Shown piece by piece: positions 60,247 through 64,000 of a stretch of DNA of 64,000 bases. The position numbers and the translations under genes are program-made. The notes under the pieces are model-generated. The model saw only the letters and a list, made by a program, of their open reading frames with translations. It did not search any database and was not told the origin of the DNA. Numbering within the stretch: position 1 is the first letter of the stretch; each line of letters opens with the position of its first letter. Source of the DNA: Volvox africanus (taxonomy: Eukaryota; Chlorophyta; Chlorophyceae; Chlamydomonadales; Volvocaceae); NCBI GenBank assembly GCA_030268105.1, contig BSDZ01000080.1, positions 3,039,501 to 3,103,500 of the forward strand, given 5' to 3'.

Positions 60247-60989
60247 CAACGCGGATGAAGGAGTCGGGCCTATATGACGAACCACTGCGTCACAGCCAAA
60301 AGTCATGGTGCAGTCAGCCGTGGCACTTTCGTCTCCTGCGCCTTTGGCTGCTTCCTGGCACGTGAGGATGAGGATGAGTGAATTTGCTGTGCGCTGCGGA
60401 TTGAGAGACCTATTCGAGCCATGGCACTGGCTATGGCGTGTAGAGCGTTGGGGCGCTGTAAGCGCTGTTACGTTTCTGTAGATGGACCTCGTGGCGAGTC
60501 CTCTTCTTCGCCGCAGAAAAATCGACTTCCTGATTCCGTTGGGCTTACATTAAGAATGGCGGTAGAGAGCAAACACGTACGGCATTGGAGAGCTGTCATT
60601 AAGGCTTCGCACCTTGGGAAGGGCCGGTAGTTGCCCCATTCTAGCCGTACAAGGGAATACGGCTATATACGGCTATATAAATTATAGCCGTTGATGCCGA
60701 GTGCCCCCCGGCACGCGTCGTTGCACATAAGTTCACCCTCCGTGCTTTATTACAGCACTACAGGGAGTGATGAGATGTTGGTTAAGGGGATGGGGGGGCC
60801 GGCACAGCCTCGAATATCCGGCAATATCCGGCAGGTACTTTTCAAGTAAAACCCATCATGTGAGGCAGGTTGGGCATAGCATACCCTGGGTAAGGACCGG
60901 GCAGCCTCAACTTATGTCCTCCGGGCTGGTTCGTAACCACCATCATTTCCTCAAACAAATGGTTTTCTCCAACACTGTTAAGGAGCCTA

Positions 60990-61052
60990 CACACACACAG
61001 AGAGAGAGAGAGAGAGAGGGAGGGAGAGGGAGAGAGAGGGAGAGAGAGAGAG
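60990..61052 (+). repeat. CA/GA microsatellite
   Basis: A short ACACAC run passes into GAGA and GGGAGA-type purine repeats, related in sequence to the repeat at 275-492. Confidence 0.9.
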
Positions 61053-61111
61053 GCAACGATGCCGTGCAGCTGCGGCTGCAGGACCTGATATAGCTGCACG
61101 GCATCGTTGCC
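61052..61111. repeat. Perfect 20-bp inverted repeat (hairpin)
   Basis: GGCAACGATGCCGTGCAGCT at 61052-61071 is exactly reverse-complemented at 61092-61111, around a 20-nt loop. It abuts the GA microsatellite. Confidence 0.95.
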
Positions 61112-61453
61112 GCTCTTGTGATCAGATGGCCTTTCCCCCACACAATGTGTGGCCTACTCACCAACCTACGTAAAACCAACTCGCCGGACGGCACTAGCGT
61201 TGCCTGAAACGGTACGGTAACCAGCTCACACAATTCCACCGTCCCCGCACATCAGCCTTCTACGAGAGCTGGCGGCGCTGGTTGGACGATAGCCTACAAG
61301 ACACTCCTCAAATGGCTAACCTAACCTGGCAGGACAACTGCGCTTGAGGTGCTGGGAAACTACGTACGAGCATCCCGACCTCCCCTGCCACCCAAATTCA
61401 CTCCGTGATTTTCCCGCCACATGCCACCCACTTTGCTCCACTTCGGCCATCAC

Positions 61454-62466
61454 TCATCGTCGCTTCTTGCTTTTCTTCTTCTTCTGGCTCGGAGGAGCCC
61501 CACCGGAGCCTCCGGCCGCTGGTGTCCCTGACGCACTTGGACTTGCCAGCGGCTGCGGTTCCGTTTGCGCGGGCCGGCTGGGGATTGGCGGCACGATCCC
61601 GGTTGAACCCTGTGTTGAGATGAGCGATACATGTATAAGAGAATCGGAAGGAAGAAGTAATGCCGCGAGGGGCAGGGCCCTTTCCTTTCCAACACCCCGA
61701 AGGTCGGCAGAAGGGAGGACTACAAAGGTTGGGTCCCTGGGACGGTGCAGTTGCAATAAAGCCCGCATACGCACACACTTCTACTAGAACGGGACAACAA
61801 TCCAGTCGTGCAGCACATAGGATATAAGGCCCATGGTGGGCAGAAGTTCAGACGCAAAGCACTTGGTTATGGGTTTGTAGGAAAGGCGGTGCGGAAAATC
61901 CGGCTGTGTGTTACTAACGACACCCAAAGTCAATGTCCCAATGGTGGGTTTGGCATGCATCGCCTAGCTGCCAGAAGTTCCACGATCGGATTGTTGAATT
62001 ATCCGTCGCTGAACCTCATGGAAAGGCCGGCCAAAATTGGGTGACTTCGTCGCACCTGCGGACTTGACGCTGCTGCCAGACGCGCCTCCGCAGCTGCAGC
62101 TGCCGACTGCGCCGGCGAGGGTGTCACCACCGCCGGTTTCTTTGCGCTGATTTTCGTGCTTGAGTTTCCCTTGCTGACACCACTCTTGGTTACGGTATGT
62201 CGCGAGCCAGAGGAGCCCGGCCCGAAAATCAGGGACCGGAACTGCTGCACCAACGGGTTTTTGGCGAGGGTGGCTCTGAGCGGTGCATTCCAGTGCTGCC
62301 ATACCACAAGACCGGAAGCAACTGTGACCATCGCCAGCAAGGGCCCCGCTTGGGCTGTCCCCGTCACTGGCACGGGGAGGCCCCGCTTGCGCAATTTGCG
62401 CTCTGCGGTGGCGCGAGCGATAGCCACCTGGAAGCGGCTATTTTGAACCTCATCGGACCAGGTCAT
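61454..62466 (-). CDS. Small single-pass membrane protein with basic tail
   Basis: Two exons, 62466-62056 and 61609-61454, join in phase 0 (188 aa). The N-terminal part, 'MTWSDEVQNSRFQVAIARAT', is followed by 'ERKLRKRGLPVPVTG', one hydrophobic helix around 'AGPLLAMVTVASGLVVW', then 'NPLVQQFRSLIFGPGSSG'. An Ala/Ser/Pro-rich linker leads to a Lys/Arg-rich end, 'PPSQKKKKSKKRR'. I do not recognise the family. The topology suggests a membrane anchor with the basic tail on the cytosolic or stromal side; that is inference. It is head to head with the dyskerin gene across 387 bp, which may hold a shared promoter. Confidence 0.65.
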
Positions 62467-62853
62467 AATTTCATAACTTGAGATTTGTATACAAGTAACG
62501 GTGTGGATGATTTTTCAAGCCAACATAGATACAGCTGGGGCCATGCAGCCGTGCACGATTTACGTCAAGTCCCTAATCACTCGAGCAGACTTAAAAGTTT
62601 GAAAGACTGGATATGGTGTTACCATCAGAATATCGACGTTCGTCATGTCGTCCACGGTACGGCGGTAGTGACCGGCATGAAAAAATGCAGCGATATCATC
62701 AACTGCCTACAAAGACATAATAATTGCATTCGCCATACTCGATGCATTAGGCGTAAGAGATCACCGACATTAATCGATATCTTTCCGTCAGGGCGGCGCC
62801 CATTTACTTGAGTCGTCTCTACCTTTGGGGTTCTGCCTCAGAATCTAACCAGA
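62467..62853. promoter_or_regulatory. Head-to-head promoter region (membrane protein / dyskerin)
   Basis: 387 bp between the two ATGs. No specific element is identified. Confidence 0.4.
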
Positions 62854-64000
62854 ATGGGCTCGGGTGAGAAGAAGGATAAGAAGAAGGACAAGGGTGAGAC
62901 GCCGGCCGCCGGGGCCAAGAAAGCCGCCACAGACGAAGGGATGCCCGTAGGCGAAGTGCAGCAACGTACGGATTTTCTAATCGCCCCTGAGAGAACGATA
63001 CCAAAGCTCGACACCAGCAAGTGGCCGCTATTGCTCAAGCACTACGATAAGCTTAATGTCCGAACCGGTCATTATACGCCTATTCCTGCTGGCAGCACGC
63101 CGTTGAAGCGTCCTCTGAAGGAGTACATGTCCTACGGATGCATAAACCTTGACAAGCCTTCAAACCCAAGTTCCCACGAAGTCGTCGCGTGGGTGAAGCG
63201 CATGCTGCGCGTGGAGAAGACCGGGCACAGCGGGACGCTCGATCCCAAGGTCACTGGCAATCTCATCGTTTGTATTGATCGCGCCACTCGTCTAGCCAAG
63301 GCCCAGCAGGCTGCCGGTAAAGAGTACGTCTGCATCGTGCGGTTCCATTCGAAGGTTGAGGGGGGCACACCTACAGTCGTCAAAGCGTTGGAAACCCTAA
63401 CTGGTGCCTTGTTCCAACGGCCCCCGCTTATCTCCGCCGTTAAGCGCCAGCTGCGCATCCGTACCATCTACAAGGCTAAGCTTTACGAGTACGACGAGGA
63501 GCGCCACATGGGGGTGTTCTGGATCAGCTGTGAGGCCGGCACGTATGTTCGCACGATGTGCGTCCACCTGGGTCTCCTGCTCGGTGTTGGCGGCCACATG
63601 CAGGAGCTCCGCCGAGTTCGTTCCGGCATCATGGGCGAGGCACACAGGAACAACATGGTCACCATGCACGACGTACTTGACGCACAATGGATGTACGACA
63701 ACTTTAAGGACGAGAGCTACCTGCGACGTGCGATCATGCCGCTGGAGGTGCTGCTTACTAACTTCAAGCGCTGCGTAGTCAAGGACAGTGCCGTCAACGC
63801 CATTTGCTACGGCGCCAAACTAATGATCCCCGGCTTGCTGCGCTTCGAAAGTGGCATCGAGGTGGATGACGAAGTGGTTCTCATGACCACGAAGGGCGAG
63901 GCGATCGCAGTGGGCATTGCGCAGATGACGACGGCGGTGATGGCCACGGTTGACCACGGCTGCGTGGCAAAGATCAAGCGTGTAATTATGGAGCGCGACA
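62854..64000 (+). CDS. CBF5: Dyskerin/CBF5, H/ACA snoRNP pseudouridine synthase (5' part)
   Basis: Catalytic subunit of H/ACA snoRNPs, converting uridine to pseudouridine in rRNA and other RNAs, and stabilising H/ACA RNAs in the nucleolus. A single open frame runs from the ATG at 62854 beyond the window end (at least 382 codons, no intron so far, unlike every neighbour). The N-terminus is Lys/Asp-rich ('[15 protein letters not shown]'). DKCLD and TruB domains follow: '[20 protein letters not shown]', '[20 protein letters not shown]' with the catalytic Asp in 'GTLDPKVTG', '[18 protein letters not shown]', '[15 protein letters not shown]', '[10 protein letters not shown]'. The PUA domain starts at '[15 protein letters not shown]' and continues with '[18 protein letters not shown]'. 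Very secure; the C-terminal tail is outside the window. Confidence 0.97.
   Translation, partial: MGSGEKKDKKKDKGETPAAGAKKAATDEGMPVGEVQQRTDFLIAPERTIPKLDTSKWPLLLKHYDKLNVRTGHYTPIPAGSTPLKRPLKEYMSYGCINLDKPSNPSSHEVVAWVKRMLRVEKTGHSGTLDPKVTGNLIVCIDRATRLAKAQQAAGKEYVCIVRFHSKVEGGTPTVVKALETLTGALFQRPPLISAVKRQLRIRTIYKAKLYEYDEERHMGVFWISCEAGTYVRTMCVHLGLLLGVGGHMQELRRVRSGIMGEAHRNNMVTMHDVLDAQWMYDNFKDESYLRRAIMPLEVLLTNFKRCVVKDSAVNAICYGAKLMIPGLLRFESGIEVDDEVVLMTTKGEAIAVGIAQMTTAVMATVDHGCVAKIKRVIMERD

Larger units (their letters stand above)
60247..61453. other. Convergent intergenic region with repeats
   Basis: Contains the candidate poly(A) motif at 60457-60461, a short ATG frame (60421-60630) without a recognisable domain, a small cluster of direct and inverted ACGGCTATAT copies at about 60642-60690, and a GA microsatellite followed by a perfect hairpin. 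Confidence 0.5.

Noticed and set aside
1..64000. CRISPR arrays, bacterial operons, riboswitches
   Set aside because: None seen; the window is intron-rich eukaryotic DNA.

Overview
The window looks like nuclear DNA of a chlorophycean green alga, most likely a volvocine/Chlamydomonas-type species. The reasons are many short exons with GT/AG borders, TGTAA motifs 90-330 bases after several stop codons, plant-type genes (an AKR2 chloroplast-envelope targeting factor, a LOG2/MGRN1-like RING ligase, a pheophorbide a oxygenase-type Rieske protein) together with a kinesin, and an 18S rRNA fragment that matches what I remember of chlorophyte 18S. All exon borders were placed by eye from reading frame, splice dinucleotides and family conservation. 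In nine gene models the exon lengths sum to a multiple of three.

Layout. 103-3071 (+): 3' part of an organellar EF4/LepA (GUF1) GTPase with a 218-bp GGGAGA repeat in an intron. 4294-10502 (-): divergent kinesin with an N-terminal motor, coiled coil and a possible SUMO-interacting tail. 10754-13393 (-): Arg/Ser/His-rich RS-domain-like protein. 13803-14628 (-): small unrecognised basic protein. 15515-18729 (+): pyridoxal kinase, with an 18S rRNA fragment in its last intron. 19899-24403 (-): FIST-domain protein. 24809-26644 (+): LOG2/MGRN1-type RING E3 ligase. 28356-31061 (+): AKR2. 32429-34979 (-): decayed Ty3/gypsy retrotransposon with RNase H, a methyltransferase-like module and integrase. 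36869-40670 (-): Rieske oxygenase of the PAO/PTC52/TIC55/CAO family. 41347-41980: foldback inverted-repeat element. 43416-46713 (+): TTC14-like TPR protein, whose last intron holds a decayed bacterial-looking (Rickettsiales-type) gene fragment. 47955-49391 (-): CREST-superfamily-like membrane protein. 49631-58191 (+): 17-exon BAG6/Scythe-like ubiquitin-domain protein. 59038-60246 (+): small unrecognised protein. 61454-62466 (-): small single-pass membrane protein. 62854-end (+): dyskerin/CBF5, running off the window.

Most genes are housekeeping functions (translation, B6 salvage, protein quality control, rRNA modification) and do not form a pathway. Two act in membrane-protein targeting or quality control (AKR2, BAG6-like) and one in ubiquitin ligation. 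Several pairs are head to head over short gaps: 19899-24403/24809, 47955-49391/49631 and 61454-62466/62854. The most unusual content is inserted material: the bacterial-looking fragment inside a TTC14-like intron, the 18S fragment inside a pyridoxal kinase intron, the gypsy element with a methyltransferase-like module, and the foldback element.
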